A stretch of 64,000 nt of DNA from Sarcophilus harrisii (GCF_902635505.1 NC_045432.1:5143275-5207274), one strand, 5' to 3'. Numbered from the stretch's first letter, positions 49,176-62,384 are shown. The notes: a model not told the origin generated them from the letters alone. Numbers and translations: made by a program.

Positions 49176-49784
49176 CCAATTAAACAAGCCCAATTTTCCT
49201 TTCATTACCTTTTACATCAAATACATAGCTTGAAAAATTGTGACTATGATGACTTTTGCCAAATTACCATTTTACTTGAAAACAGGATTCAGATTCTACA
49301 TACGGAAACTCTTCTACTCTAGACAAATGCACAATTACTCTTTTGCTGAAATTATTTTCCCCTACGTGTGAGCCATATGCATGGAAATAAACTGTTACCT
49401 TTTTGCCAAATTTTTAATAAATTATCTGTGCCAAAATCAAAGAACCTCTGACCTTAACAAACTGTTTGGAATTTCTTCTCACTGAGCTGTTAAATCCAGC
49501 CTCTGTCCTCCTCCCTTACCTTGGAAGTCAGTTCCAGAAGTCTAAGGATTTTGACACTACCCCACCCCCACCCCCCACCCCCCATCTAGTCTTTTGTATT
49601 TGGCAACCCAATCAAAAATGGAACAAGAAATTCTTGGCTACATTGACTCTTAAAATAGCAGCGAGCAAACATTGCAACTAAAAACACACGCTTATGTATC
49701 TTTATGATAAAACATGAATGAATACATTAGATTGAACGCAACCATAAATCGAGCTTTCAAAGTCATCATTGGCTTGTCGATAGT

Positions 49785-50357
49785 TCAGTAGTATCCATTT
49801 CCCCCTGATGAGCATTCATTTGTTTCATTTATCTTCGTATTTTCTTCTCCCCGAGTTTTCGCGGAGGTGAGAGGTGGAGGGCTACCTAGCTCACTATTCT
49901 CTGGGGTCTCCTTGACTCTAGCTTCTCCTATCAGCTCCTTTTTCCACAGACGAATGTTACCAGCTTCACCACTGAATAGTCTCTCATAGACTCTCTCCCG
50001 TCTTTTCCTGTCAAACTTAACTTTTTTTAACAGACTCAGAAGAAACCAGCTCAAGTCACAACCATTTTCATTATGTTTAACCTCGAAGCAGGGCAGAAGA
50101 AGTTTTTCCTTGATGTCTTTTTCTTTCCTGTCACTCTTCATTTTCCTATCACCACCTCCACGACCTTTTTCTTTCTCATCAGGCACTTCTCTGATGCCCT
50201 CTTCTTCCAAATGTCCCCACTCTTTGCGAAAGTTTCCCTTTCTGACATTGCCTCTTCTTTTCCAATCACCTTCTTCCTTGTCATCATTAATGCTTTTTCT
50301 CATCTCTTTCCAGTTACCCCACTTTACCTCATTATACCATATCTTACCTGGCATCAT
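49785..50357 (-). pseudogene. ERV-associated open frame, 190 codons, probable gag-position fossil
   Basis: Lies on the - strand directly after the primer-binding site of the LTR at 50410, where gag normally starts. The product is very rich in Lys, Glu and Arg and shows no capsid or zinc-knuckle motif that I can recognise, so the gag assignment rests on position alone. Treated as a fossil. Confidence 0.4.
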
Positions 50358-50390
50358 CTTAGCTCACACACGAGTTTGCTTTCTGAAGTT

Positions 50391-50760
50391 CAGTTCTGGT
50401 ACCAATTTGTGTTAGCCTGAGTAGACCAGCTGATCACTGATCCAGGTCAGATTCCAGGGTGCAGAAAATAACTGTGGGAGATGGAAGGAAGGTATATTGC
50501 AGGTAGAGGAAGAAGTAGAAATCAGCAGGTCTTTAGATAGGGAGACTCTGAAGGTCTGTGTGTCCTGGACTCCAGCTTCTGGATCCTGGCTTAAACGGAG
50601 AATCCCGTCTGCTTGGCAGTGGATGAGAATAGCCAGTCTATTCTCAGGATGAGTATCGTGAAAGGCTTCCCCTCAGGGAGAAGTTTTTATACCATTCTGT
50701 CAGGTCAAAAGGTCCTTATCAACCTTGGGTTTTTGCTGTTGTTGCTTATTTCTTTGGGTT
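50391..50760 (-). mobile_element. ERV 5' LTR with tRNA-Leu-type primer-binding site
   Basis: On the - strand the LTR has TATAAAAAC (50691-50683), ends GCTAACA near 50410, and five bases later comes TGGTACCAGAACTG (50404-50391), which resembles the primer-binding site for a leucine tRNA used by ERV-L-type elements. The upstream LTR limit near 50760 is approximate. No matching 3' LTR was identified. Fossil. Confidence 0.55.
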
Positions 50761-50999
50761 TTTTTTTTTTTGTGTATTAATTTCATTTTGTTTCATTTTT
50801 CACTGAGACTTCCTCGGCATAAGGGAGGACAGCTGAACTTATAACCCTTTATCACTGTTTCAAGATGAAGCCCTCCCTTAGGTGTCCTTGAACAAATCAT
50901 CTTCAAAAAAAGGAGGTGAGAAATAGAAACTTTAAGCATAAAATTCAGATTTTCAAAGTTGCAAATCTTATGCATTTAAAAGTGAAAGGGACCATGGAG

Positions 51000-51135
51000 A
51001 GGTCATCAAGTTCAGCCCCTTTGTTTTCTAGAAAGAGAAATGGGGGCAAAGAGATTTGCCAAGCCCACCCAGCTAGGAAGTGACTGAGACCATCCTCTGA
51101 TTCTAAACTGCTTTGTGGGTACAAGGAAAAGAAAA
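51000..51135. mobile_element. MIR-like SINE fragment
   Basis: GAAATGGGGGCAAAGAGATT, TGCCAAGCCCACCCAGCTAG and GAAGTGACTGAGACCATCC are MIR/CORE-SINE words. Confidence 0.65.
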
Positions 51136-51639
51136 ATGGATCTAGGTTTGGGGCCCTTTTAGACAATTCACAATCCAATAATACTAACTGCTTTCCACGG
51201 GGAGACGGAGCTCATCGTCAGGATTTAGAGATACTGTTTGCTTTTAGTTTGTGGCCAAGGTTTGACACCAGCCTAGGCTTAGAGTCTGTTCTCCATCTTG
51301 TTTCACGTTTCAGCCTCTCTGTGAGGCTGGGGTCCAGGTTCAGCATGTGGCCTCTTCAGGGCTTCTTTGGGATCACAGCTCACATTTCATTCTGGGAAAA
51401 ATATGCAGGGAAAACGTAGGTTTATGCTTCTGTGGGGGGTTGGTTTAAGGCTGTGTCTGGGACAGGATCCCTGCTAAGTGGGACAGTCTCTGGTAGACCC
51501 CCAGCTAGTGGCAGGTTTTCTTAGGTGCCGGGATCAGGCCACAGTTGGGCTGGAAATAAGGTTTCAGTCTGAGGCCAAATTTAGGGCTCAGTATGAATCT
51601 CAGGTGGGCTCAGGATAAGGTTTTATTTTTGTTTTTTTT

Positions 51640-52080
51640 CATTGAAGTTTTTTATTTTCAAAACATGCAAGGATCATTTTTCAACATTGACCCTTGCAAA
51701 ACCTTCTGTTCCCATTTTTCCCCCTCCCCTAGATGGCGGGTAGTCCAATACATGTTAAACACGGTCGAAATATATGTTAAATCTAATATGTGCATACATA
51801 TTTATATAACTCTCTTGTGCACAAGAAAAATCAAATCAAAAAGGAAAAAATGAGAAAGAAAATAAAATGTGAGCAAACCACAACAAAAGAAGTTAAAATT
51901 CTATGTTGTGATCCACCTTCAGTTCCCACAGTCCTCTCTCTGGGTGCAGAGGGCTCTCTTCATCACAAGACCATTGGAACTGGCCTGAATCATCTCCTTG
52001 TTGAAAAGAGCCACGTCCGTCAGAACAGATCACCGTATAATCTTGTTGTGGTGGCGTACAAGGATCTCCCGGTTCTGTTA
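51640..52080 (-). mobile_element. L1 3' end, 5'-truncated
   Basis: L1 3' UTR on the - strand, with the same blocks as the copies at 14.8 and 21.7 kb (TTCAACATTGACCCTTGCAA, CATCACAAGACCATTGGAAC). Confidence 0.85.
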
Positions 52081-52129
52081 ATGGCAGATTTTAGCCAGGC
52101 TTGAGTTCCGAGAGCTAAAACGAATCAGT

Positions 52130-52490
52130 TACTCCGGGAGTATATTTGTTAAGGACCAGGCACTGTGCTGAGAGCTGGGATACAACAAAAAACAACAAGT
52201 CTCTGCCCCTGAGATGCTTTCATTTTCACGGGGGAATGAATACCTAAATGCAAGAGACATGGGGAGGCCATAGAAGATGCTCTTAAAGTGGAAGGCTCTG
52301 GCCCTGGGAGCACCAAAAAAGGAGTCCTACTGAAGGTGGCATTTGAGCTGAGTCTTGGAGGTCAGGTAGAGATGAGAAGGGAGAGCACTGTATATGTGAG
52401 GTACAGTCAGTGCAAAGACATGGAGATTGCAGACTTGACTGTTGTGTAGAAAGAACATCCAGTATTGTGAGTACATGGATAAAAACAAAG
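52130..52490. repeat. Ancient mammalian interspersed repeat
   Basis: Words ACCAGGCACTGTGCTGAGAG, TTGAGCTGAGTCTTGGAGGT and CAGTGCAAAGACATGGAGAT belong to a widespread old mammalian repeat I cannot name with confidence; see also 32990-33520. Confidence 0.45.
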
Positions 52491-53906
52491 GGTGAGAATG
52501 CTGGGAAGTGCAGAAGGGGCTGGATTAAATGCTTGGATCCTGGAGGTCTTAATCTAGGGCTAGGTGTCAGGCAAAGCTGGGAGCAGGGCCCAAAGCCCAG
52601 TCTGCTCTGGTCAGACCGTTCTGGGGCCGTAGAGTTGTTATTCTAGGCCTGGCCCAAGGTTTGAGCAGGAGGTGGAGTTTAGGTTAAGTTCACATTCTGT
52701 GATAAGCCTGAGGGCTCAGTCTATCCCAGTATTAGACCCATTCAGGGCCTGGTGAGGGCTCACACTGGGCCAGGGTCTTCCTTGTGGCCAAGCTACATAA
52801 AAGTCAAGGGTTAAAACCAGGATTCATGCCGGGTCAAAGGTTAGAATCTGGTACAGAGGCCCCCAATTCGGACTCGATGAGACTTGGTGGGAGTCCAAGC
52901 TGAGGGCCCCATCTGGGTCAAGGTTTGTGGCTTGGACTGGCTGGGGGTGGATTTGCTCTGGGCTGACTTTGGAAGTGCAATTCAATCTAAAACTTAGATT
53001 TGAGTCACTTCAGATCTCAGTATTTATTTTACTTTATGGCAAGGGTTGTGCAAAGTGTATCGGGATCGAGTCTCACTCTGGGGTCTGAGGTGAATAGTTT
53101 AGGGAAACCCATAGGCCTTTCTCAAAATCGAGATTTCAAATTCATAATAAAATGCAAAGAACTAGGAAGGAAACCAAGTATGGTGAAATAAAGTTACCAA
53201 AACAAGTTCCTGGACTCCGAGTGAAGAAACGTGCCCCAGGGGCTGCTCACAGCTCAGTCTCGGTCCTGGGCAGTGTTTAGTCTGAACCTCAGAGTCGATA
53301 TTCATCCACCATTCATGGTGTCTGGGTCTAGGTTCCATATGGGGCTAGATCAGTCTCCTAATATGGTCAAATGCAGGTCCGGGGTAGGATTAGGGTTCAT
53401 CCTGAGGACAGAGATAGGGCTGAGCCTGGATCCAGGCTTGTGCTGATTCAGTCTGCTAGGAACATGGCTGGGAGTCACTCTGGACCGTTGCCCAGGACAC
53501 GAGCTCAGTACATGGTGAAGCACTGCCCTTGGACTATAACTAGAGCCAGTTACGAGCTTGGGGTTAAAAGCAGGTCTGGGCCCACTTTAAGGTTTGCTAT
53601 GGGACTAGGATCTAGCCTCAGAGAGGCTGGGTTGAGGGCATTTCCTTGAACTGGATTCAAGATTGCACTTGGCCTTTTACCTTTCTGAGCTTAGGTTCCC
53701 TTATCTGTAAAACGAGGTTGCAAATATTTATCCTATCTCTAGATCCCTGGGCGGTGGTAAGAATCGAATGTGAAAATGGGATGAGAAAGCAGTGCCCAAA
53801 TGTGAGATTTCCTACAAACCAATGATGGTTCAGGTGAGAGAGTTCATACCAAGTACCAAGGACTACTTGTTAAATTGTTGAACAACACAGGAAGATAGTT
53901 AATCAG

Positions 53907-54082
53907 AGAGAGAGAGAGAGAGACAGAGACAGAGAGAGACAGAGACAGAGAGAGAGAGACAGAGACAGAGAGAGACAGAGACAGACAGACAGAGACAGAG
54001 ACAAAGAGAGACACAGAGACAGAGAAGAGAGAGACAAAGAGACAGAGAGAGAGACAGAGAGAGAGAGAAAAAAAAAAAAAGA
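53907..54082. repeat. (GA)n / (CAGAGA)n tract ending in poly(A)
   Basis: Purine-rich simple repeat of about 160 bases followed by an A run at 54069-54081. Confidence 0.95.
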
Positions 54083-54584
54083 AGAAGAGAAAATGTTTAT
54101 TATGCCCTTTCTCTGGGCCATGCTCTGTGCTACCCCACTACTGTAGGGATGCAAAAGCAAGAAAAGAGCAAAATCCCAGCTCTGAAGGAATCCAGAAGTT
54201 TATGCTTGAACTGGGGAACAGGAACTGCTGGGAAGGGGGTGGGCCACAGGGGGTCAGTCTGGTGGCCAATGTGGGGAGTGAGCCCCGAGGCGGGGTCTCC
54301 TGATTACATAGAGGTGCCAAACAGGGAGCTGCCAGTCATTAAAGGATCTCGGGTACAAGATGGATTGTTTCTTTTTTGAAAAGTTTTTCTTCTATTGTGC
54401 ATTTATGTAAATTTTTGCCCCATAGAAGGGTGAGCCAGCGCCTGCTCTCTAGGAAGCCAAGTACACTCAGTGATTAGAAGAAAGCTAGAAGAGTCCCAGG
54501 GGCCTTAGATTGTAAGATCAAAGCAGATAATCACGGTTCTTCTTTAATGTCATTTTCATAGATAAGATCATATCTGTTGCTTCT

Positions 54585-54850
54585 TGTTATCGTTCAGTCT
54601 TCTTGTTATCTTTTCTTCATTCACGGGGAATTCTTCGTGACCTTATTTGGAGTTTTCTCAGCAGAGATATGGGAGGGGTTTGCCATTCCTTCTCCAGTTC
54701 ATACTACAGATGAGGAAACTGAGGTAAACAGGGTGAAGTTAGTTAGCCAGGATGACACAGCTAGTAAGTATCTGTGGTAGGCTTGGAACTCAGGAAGATG
54801 AGTCTTTCTGACTCTAGGCTGGGTGCTCAATTCACTGCCATGCCACCTAG
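54585..54850 (+). mobile_element. Marsupial CORE-type SINE, nearly complete
   Basis: TCGTGACCTTATTTGGAGTT, TACAGATGAGGAAACTGAGG and CAGGATGACACAGCTAGTAA blocks in the standard order. Confidence 0.85.
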
Positions 54851-55029
54851 TGATCCCTATCTGCTGCTTCCAATGATTCATTGTGGTTTTCTGTGTCTTC
54901 AGTAGTTTTGCAGAGGCAGTGACTGACATTTCCCTAGAGATTGTGTCCCTGAGTCACAGCTAGACCAGCTCCCAAGGTTTTAAAGCAAAGGGAACGCCAG
55001 TGGTATAAGCTCAGTGGCCCCCGTCTATT

Positions 55030-56100
55030 GCAGGTTCAGGCTTTCATTTCAGGCCCAAAGCCACCATCAGAACACCCTAGGGGACCACAGTGACCATACC
55101 CATCCTTAAGGAACATCTCTGTTATACCCAAGAGCTTAGAGCTTGAAGGGCTCCATAGTGTATCTTCTTTCTTTGTTTTTTGTTTCTTTTTTTTCTTTTG
55201 CATTCGCTTCCCAGCGTGCTTGTAGAGGGCTTGATTTCTTTTCGACGTGCTTGTTGCTTGGGCAGGGTTTTGTACCTTGTGCCAAACTGTTAGCTCCTTT
55301 TCCATTTCTTGCTTCCAGAGCTCTCATTTCTTTTTCAGTTCCCCCCAAGCAATTTCACTCCATTGATAAAAACTCTTTTTAACTCTTTTAAAACTCTTGC
55401 TTCATTTCTTCTGTAAAATCTAGTTGAGTTTAGCTGTATTTTTCTCAGAGGCTTCATTTATAGAAGTTTTGTAATTATACTGTTCTTTTGGGTTTGTGTC
55501 TTAAGTGTCCCTGACACCAAAATAGCTCATTGTGGTTTTTTGATGTGTTTGTCCATTCTTCCAGCCTACTTCCTGACTTCAAAATTGATGTTAGGGCTTA
55601 GGCTCTGGCTTGGTCCTGTTGCTTTTTTCTTGGGGGTGACAAATGTTGTGTTATTCCTGGATCTCAGGACCAGCTCAGACTGAAGACTCCCAAGGTGATC
55701 CTAAAGGGTGCTGCCTCCCTGGTCTGAGCTCTGAAGATTTTTGACCTGAGTTTGGGTCTGAGCAAGAGTGGATGCTGCTGGACTCCACAATTGGAAAGCT
55801 TTGTTGCTTCATAGATGCAGAATTACAGGCTCCCCGTTAGCCTAAGGTTTCTGGCTTGATTATTCCTCTGCAGATTGGGATAGATGCTAGAAATGAGACC
55901 CTGCTCTGAGTCTGGGGTCTGAGCCACACTACTGCTGCTGCTGCTGGCTTCTGAATGCCTTCCTTTCTCAGTACGCTGCTCAGTGACTCCCTTTCTGGAA
56001 TGAGAATACCACCACTGTGTATAGTTCTCCTCATCCTGCCATGGATCTGTGAAGTACAGCTGGGTAATAATGGGTGACAAAGGTGCCATTTCTCACCTGT
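55030..56100 (-). mobile_element. Probable L1 ORF1/5' UTR region
   Basis: The - strand has Lys/Glu-rich short frames (e.g. KEMRALEARNGKGANSLAQG region at 55348-55136), like an L1 ORF1 N-terminal coiled coil, followed in antisense by 5'-UTR-like sequence. Low sequence identity; tentative. Confidence 0.35.
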
Positions 56101-57099
56101 CTTATCCAAATACTTGGACTGGAGTGCTCCTGCCCCATCCCTGTCCTCATTGTCCATAGACCTCCCTGTCTATCTCCCTATACCAAGACTCACTGTGACT
56201 TTTTCTTGCCTTTCCCTAGGATAGGAATCTGGTCGGATACATTTTCTAAGTCTGTTTAAGGGAGTTTGTGAACAAGAGTTTACCACACTGCTCTCTATTA
56301 CTCTACCTTCTTCTCATCCTTGAATTAAAAATAGTAAATGCTCTCAAGTCATTTAATATTAAGTATATCATCTTTAAAAGTTTAAAAACATGATTCAATC
56401 TGGTCTTTGGGTTGCGTTCTAGTTTGTGGCTAGGGTAAATGTAGGCGGTTCTGGGGTTCTGGCTTTGGCTGATAGTGGAACTTATTTGGGGGCAACTTCA
56501 AAGCTAGATCTGAGTCTAATGCTATTTCAAAATTGTGACCATGACTGTGTTCATTCAAAGCTGGAATCAGGTTCCTCTCTGGGGCCAACTTGATTGAAAT
56601 CATAGGCTCAGCCTGGAGCCAGTCTTTAAAATTTAGTGTGAAAGTGGGATTGAGGTTCAATCTAAAGCTAGACTTAAGAATTCAGTGTGGGGCTGGGGTC
56701 AAGGGGCAGTATGGAGGTTGATAAGTAAGGCCTCACTCTAGTTCTGATCAGTGTTCACTGTAGAACACCGTTAGGCTACTATGTTGATGGTTCAGCAGCC
56801 TGTTCAACTTGGATTGTTGAAAACTGAAGTCATTGAGAGTGTGGGCATTGACACCTCAGAAATCCATAAATGCTACAAATCGTGGCATGATTTATTGTTC
56901 TACTGTTCATCTAGCCTCAAGAAAATGATGGAGAAAATGTTAATGGTGCAAATTAAACTTTAAAATGTGTCATGCGTATAGTTTTCCCCCAAAGAGTTAT
57001 CTGTTAAACATTTCTAGGCGTGGTAAATATTGAAATTTGTTTTGCTGAAATATGCACGCTCGTGGTCAGCGTTTTTTGTTGTTATTCAATATGGTGGTG

Positions 57100-59250
57100 A
57101 GGATGTAACGTGAAGGGTAAATTATAAATGCATGTAAAATTAATTTTATTTTTTTAATTGTTGAAAAAATAGTATCAAGGCACACAAATGAACAGTTACA
57201 CCAGTCAACTATTTCCCTCCTTCCTCCTCCCTTCCCTCCCCCACCCAATGAAGTCCAGGTCTCGAGAGGTTTAGAGCACAATGTCCTTAGGTATCTCTCA
57301 GGGCTCTGGAAGGGAGGGCCAGGTTTTCAGCTGCCCAAATCATTTTGGCCTTCCTTAGAAAGGCCTGTGAAAAAGTTCCAGTCGAGGGACAGCTCCTATC
57401 CTAAGACTCTCTTCTGCCATGAGTGACATGTCACCCTCCACCCCTGACCTAACACCAGTGCCTGGTCACCAACTCTGCAATGTTTCCTGAAGGTCTCCTT
57501 TCAGAGCTCTCTGAAGTAACAATTATGCCACTAGCTGTTCCCATGTTGTCCACTCTCCAACCGAACTGCATCTGAATCCTTCTTCACTTCTCTCTAGCCC
57601 CTTCAGTAGGATGGTTTCCACCAAATAAGAGTTTTTAGAAGACAAGATAACAATAATAATATGCAATCATGACAAGCCACCCATGCAAAGTTTGAAAGAA
57701 TGACAGAATAAGGAGACTACTTCTAATGTTGCAGACCTAGAGAGCCAGCAAGGTGGCACGTTAGCAACTAGCTCAGGACCAGGAGTTCCCCTTAATTCAG
57801 GCTTCCACACAACTCCTACCAGGCTAACTGCAAAGGGCAGATACAGAGACCAGTGCAATCTAAGGCTCCCTAGAACATCAGCGACCTCCTCTCCTCATTA
57901 GCTTAAAGTATCCCACCATGGAAGAACTCCCACTTACCAATAGCCTAGTCCAATGGACTCTGCAGACCTTAGGTCCCTCCCTCAGGTACTGGAGGATCAT
58001 CCCTTGCAAATCCTGCCAAGGCCTCAGCTCCTCAGGAGACCACTGAATGAACGTCTGAGCCTCACTTTCTCTCCAGCCCCTCAGACTCGGGTCTCCGATC
58101 CCATCAGCATTCCCACTGGTCCAGAGGTTGTCTAGCACCCACTTCTCATCCAGAGTAGCTAGCTGGAGGAATCCAATCTACCCAGATTAGCCTTCCCTGG
58201 AAACATGTAGATCAATGTGGAGGAGTCTGCCTGCGGAAGACCCTCACCTCCCCATGGTCACAACTGAAGCGATAGGAGTCCTTCAGGCTCTCAGAATAAT
58301 AGTCCCTGTAGCCCTTAATCACCATGCCTGATCGTTCTTAGTCTTCCTTGACTTGGACCAGAGTCACATTAGAAGACAAAAGAAGTCAGAAATGGATGGG
58401 ACATCTGTAGAAAGCTGATCCCACATCACAAGTTGGCAGGATTGGAAACTCAGGCAGAGAAGGGAATCCATTTGCAGGAGAAAAAAGGATGCGGAGGAGA
58501 CCCTGAGTTCAACTGTCACTTTCAGGACCAACAGACAGTACCATCATCTACTTCCTCAAGTCTTCCCTACTCCTGTGGGTAATACAACCAAGTTGAAAGA
58601 AGACTCTCAGCATCATGCACACACTGTTCAGTGACCCTGACCTTACTTCCTCCTAAAGTCTAGAGAATCCCCTTCTTCTCTACCCAAGTCAGAGTCCAAC
58701 TCTGGGGACTCTGTATCTCAACTCTGCTTAATTAGTCTTGTTCCATCTTGCATTTCATGGTCATGTAGGTATCAGACACCAAAGTCTTCCCAATCAGAGA
58801 ACCTGACTGGCTGATTCCATCACAGGGGTAGCTGACATGAATACCTTTAGAACCCTCGCACAGGATAGAGCCAGATGCAAAGTACCTGGCCTGCTAAGCA
58901 GAAACATGTCCCTATCCAAGTGACCCAGCACATAGACCCAAGAAGATCAACTCTCCGGCATTGCATAAGTATCCTCCCGATCCTTATCACTTTACTGAGC
59001 CAGAAGTCCATTGCAGAGAATAAGTGCAGGTGCCTATTGTGTAAAATGCCCTCCTTTCTCTCTATTCAGCCTCCTTGTATTCCACATTGAACAAGCACTT
59101 GAGATACCTGCAATCCGTGTCAGTCACTCTTACCTTTGCTGAATATTCTAGAAGTAAAGGATACCCCTCCGTTTCTCTTCCAACTAAGCCAATGGACTTC
59201 TCAGACTCTTGCTTAGAGTTGCCAGTCACTTTATTCCTCTTAAACTCCAA
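57100..59250. other. Unassigned region
   Basis: No gene or named repeat recognised. Pyrimidine-rich at 57.2 kb. Loosely repeated words such as CCAATGGACT (57951 and about 59190) suggest old tandem structure. Confidence 0.4.
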
Positions 59251-61750
59251 AACCCTAAATTCCAGTAAGGACCAATAACTGGACTCATCATTCCCAATAT
59301 GATAATCCTACCCTCACATTTGTAAGACTAATGCAACAATTATATGCTAACATAACCATTCCATCAATAGAAAGCAACCCCCAACATCTTCGAGAGCTCA
59401 TAGTCACATCCCATGTAATATCACCTTATATAAGAGAACACACCTCAGCATATATGCAAGGCTATTGAACACAATCCTAATTTCTCATCACCTCCATATT
59501 TCTCCATCACACACATCAAGAACATGCACCCAGCATCTTTTACCTGCAAGGAGTATCAACAAGTTCTTAGAGAACTCCCTGCCTCTATCCCAAATCTTGC
59601 AATAGGACTCCTAAGTACAACATGCCTTTTGCTATTACCCAATACATCTCACCTATGCACAGCTTGGACCAGACTGGAGACTTTCATGTAGGACAAACTT
59701 CACTAGCCAGCTGACCTATGAATGACACAATCTTGTTCACTACTTCCACTGAAGAACACAATAATCAACCTCTGCCCATGAAAAGCAAGAACCACCCAGA
59801 TAGACAGAGGCTGATAGAACGACTTAGTAAATTTCCCATTAATCTATGACCTAGGCACTAACTAAGCTATTTAGAACCCTACCTCTTACACTGAATACTC
59901 AAAAATACTTCACTTACCTCAATCTACCATTTGCACAGAGATTAACTTTGCTCATCTAGAATTCCTTACCTATCACAAGCCAATACTGACATATGAGAAA
60001 AGCATCTATTCTTTCTCCCACAATAGACCCATCTAGACCGAAAAATGAGCTACTAGTCCCGAGCATCATAGAGAGCTGAGGAATTCATAATATGAAAGCG
60101 CAAAAACTATACCCTCAAGTTCAATTCCAATTCGAGATAAAATTTCCAAATATCCATCAAAGTATTTAGTCTCCATTAAACCCTTTTACCAATCACTCAA
60201 GCAATGCACCATCCCATAGAGGGAAAACTGACAAAAGAGCATTGAACGGAACATTTACAGCAGGGACTTAGCTGAAAGCCAGAACATAAGCAAAACATTT
60301 CCTACCACTAGGCAAGAAACCAGAAAGAAGCAATTGAATGCAACAGTCCAGAAATTGTAATTTCCATTGCAATACACATACTGAACCCAACCTAAAATGC
60401 ACAAGTAGAACAAAAACATTTCAAGGGCTTTCACAAAACTAAAACCAGAAACATATAGTCTATAAACATTTCCTGAAGAAAGGAAAACATGAGTCAATAA
60501 GAAACATAGCAAAGATGTTAAATGATAGCAAAACAGATTACAACAATTCACCAATACACAACACCTATGAATTAATTAAACAAGCAAAAGTAATTATATG
60601 CAACTTCGTATACCAATGAATTTAAATGACAAATTCGATGCAACAGATTTGAATAAGAGACCGACCAGCAAAATAAGCAGGAATCAAAATACACCTGCTG
60701 TCCAGAAAAATGCACTATATAAATCCGTTAAAATATCACAAACCACACTAAATACTATTTAGATCCAGAAAAACATACGAATCATCTTACCAAAAATAAA
60801 CACATCAAAACCGCATAACAAAGAAAATACAGCAAAACAAAAAATCCAAAACCATCACGCACCTAGTCGACCCAAAAGATATGCCAATGACTGAACAATA
60901 CCAACCAATTATTAAAAGCAAAATTTATGAAAAACCAAATACAACATCAAATTTAATACTTAGAAAAGAAATACAAAACCAGCTATCAAAATCATCTTCA
61001 TTGAAACCAGAGATACATCGCCAAAACTTAAAAACATACGTGCAAAAAAAAATAACCGTAAACTAGAGAAAAATGCAAACGCTAAGATGACGATCCACCG
61101 TCCAAAGAAAATCAGACAAAAAAGAAGACACACAAGATTAAACAGCCGATATCCGATCTAAAAATATCAAAAGCAATGCATAGCTGGATGAACTCAAAAC
61201 GAAAGATAAAAACCATTTCGTATGCAGCATAAAAAAATGCAGACCATAACATGAAAAAATTTCATGAAACAGCCAAAAGCGAATCCAGTCACATAGAAAG
61301 CCAATTAAGCAAAAATACATTAAGCAGTTTCAAAAATATGTAGCATCATACCATGCGCAGAAAGATACCTACTTAAGAATAGGCCAAACCGGCACCATTA
61401 CAGAAAATGCATCACATATTGAAGCTAAGAGACACTAGCAGCTCTAAAACAGCAATTTCCAAACATACATCTATCAGACAAAATGAGCGCCAAACATCCT
61501 GCTAAGAGTCCGCTTTTGAAATGAGAACCAACATGAAAGATACATCTAGACAAGTTGCAAAGCACATGGAAGGATGAAAAAACTTGTGAAACAACCGCAC
61601 ATGCTGAGAGACACTACTAATGAAATTGTTAAAAGAAACTCCGCAAGAAGCCCAGAAGATTTACCATAGTGAATAGATAGATAAAAGATTTCATCACCTG
61701 TCAGTCACACAAGAAGCAGTGATGTGATGGAATTTACAACCTTGAGGTTT
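59250..61750. repeat. A/C-skewed low-complexity region
   Basis: The + strand is roughly half A, with C clearly above G, for about 2.5 kb. There is no recognised LINE, SINE or LTR and no simple period. The 99-codon hydrophobic frame at 60554-60255 (-) follows from T-rich codons on that strand and is not called as a gene. Confidence 0.55.
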
Positions 61751-62139
61751 ACACACAATGATAACACCGTAAGGGAAATACTACAATATTGCCAGATACA
61801 ACGATTCATCAGCTTCATTCACCAAGTAATCAAGATGCTCAGAAAACCATGAAACCATTGCAAGGAGATGTCTGAAAGGTAACTAAGAGTGGAGGCTGGA
61901 AAGTCACGATGAAGACAAAGAATAATGTTGGAGGTCATCTAGCTGAGGAAAACACAGAATAATCAAAATTATGATCAAATAAGGGGATTTCGAAAGTCAT
62001 GAACACGGAACAGTTGGGGGTCACCGGCTCTAGCTGACATGGGGTGTAGAAATAAGTCATGGGACATGGATAAATTGAAGGACTGGGAAGTTTGAAAAGT
62101 TGTTAGAAAGAGTATTGCTATATATATTAAAGTCCCCTG

Positions 62140-62142
62140 GTG

Positions 62143-62221
<79 letters not shown>
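62140..62221. repeat. (GT)n(GA)n compound microsatellite
   Basis: GT run followed directly by a GA run. Confidence 0.95.
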
Positions 62222-62225
<4 letters not shown>

Positions 62226-62384
62226 GGGAGAAGACAGAGGATTAGGGAGAGGTCCCAAATATAGATCTGGTGGAGTCTGAATGCACATCAAAGCTTTATT
62301 CTTTTAGTCTCTGTTTTCTTTCACAATATGACGAAAAGAAATATGTTTTGCACGACTGTCCACATATGACCCATAGCAAATTGT

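Larger units (their letters stand above)
51200..56750. repeat. Degenerate GT-rich word array, interrupted
   Basis: Recurring words include TCAGTCTGAGGC, GGGCTCAG, TTTGTGGC (51250, 52927, 56423), TAGGGTTCA and GGTCAAGG, on the + strand throughout. Some neighbouring words lie about 60 bases apart near 53.3-53.45 kb, but I could not fix a period. It looks like a very old minisatellite. L1, SINEs and a GA tract interrupt it. Confidence 0.45.

Noticed and set aside
53907-54082. CRISPR-like or regulatory repeat
   Set aside because: Simple GA/CAGAGA slippage repeat without spacers, in a vertebrate genome.
57878-58138. 86-codon - strand frame as a small gene
   Set aside because: No domain, no splice or promoter context, and similar chance frames occur throughout.
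60255-60554. 99-codon hydrophobic frame that looks like a membrane protein
   Set aside because: It lies in the A-rich segment; its complement is T-rich and codes Phe, Leu, Val and Cys by composition alone.
51200-61750. RSX, the marsupial X-inactivation RNA, as an explanation for the repeat arrays
   Set aside because: RSX lies near HPRT1/PHF6 as far as I know, not beside RPL10, and I do not see its GC-rich repeat units.
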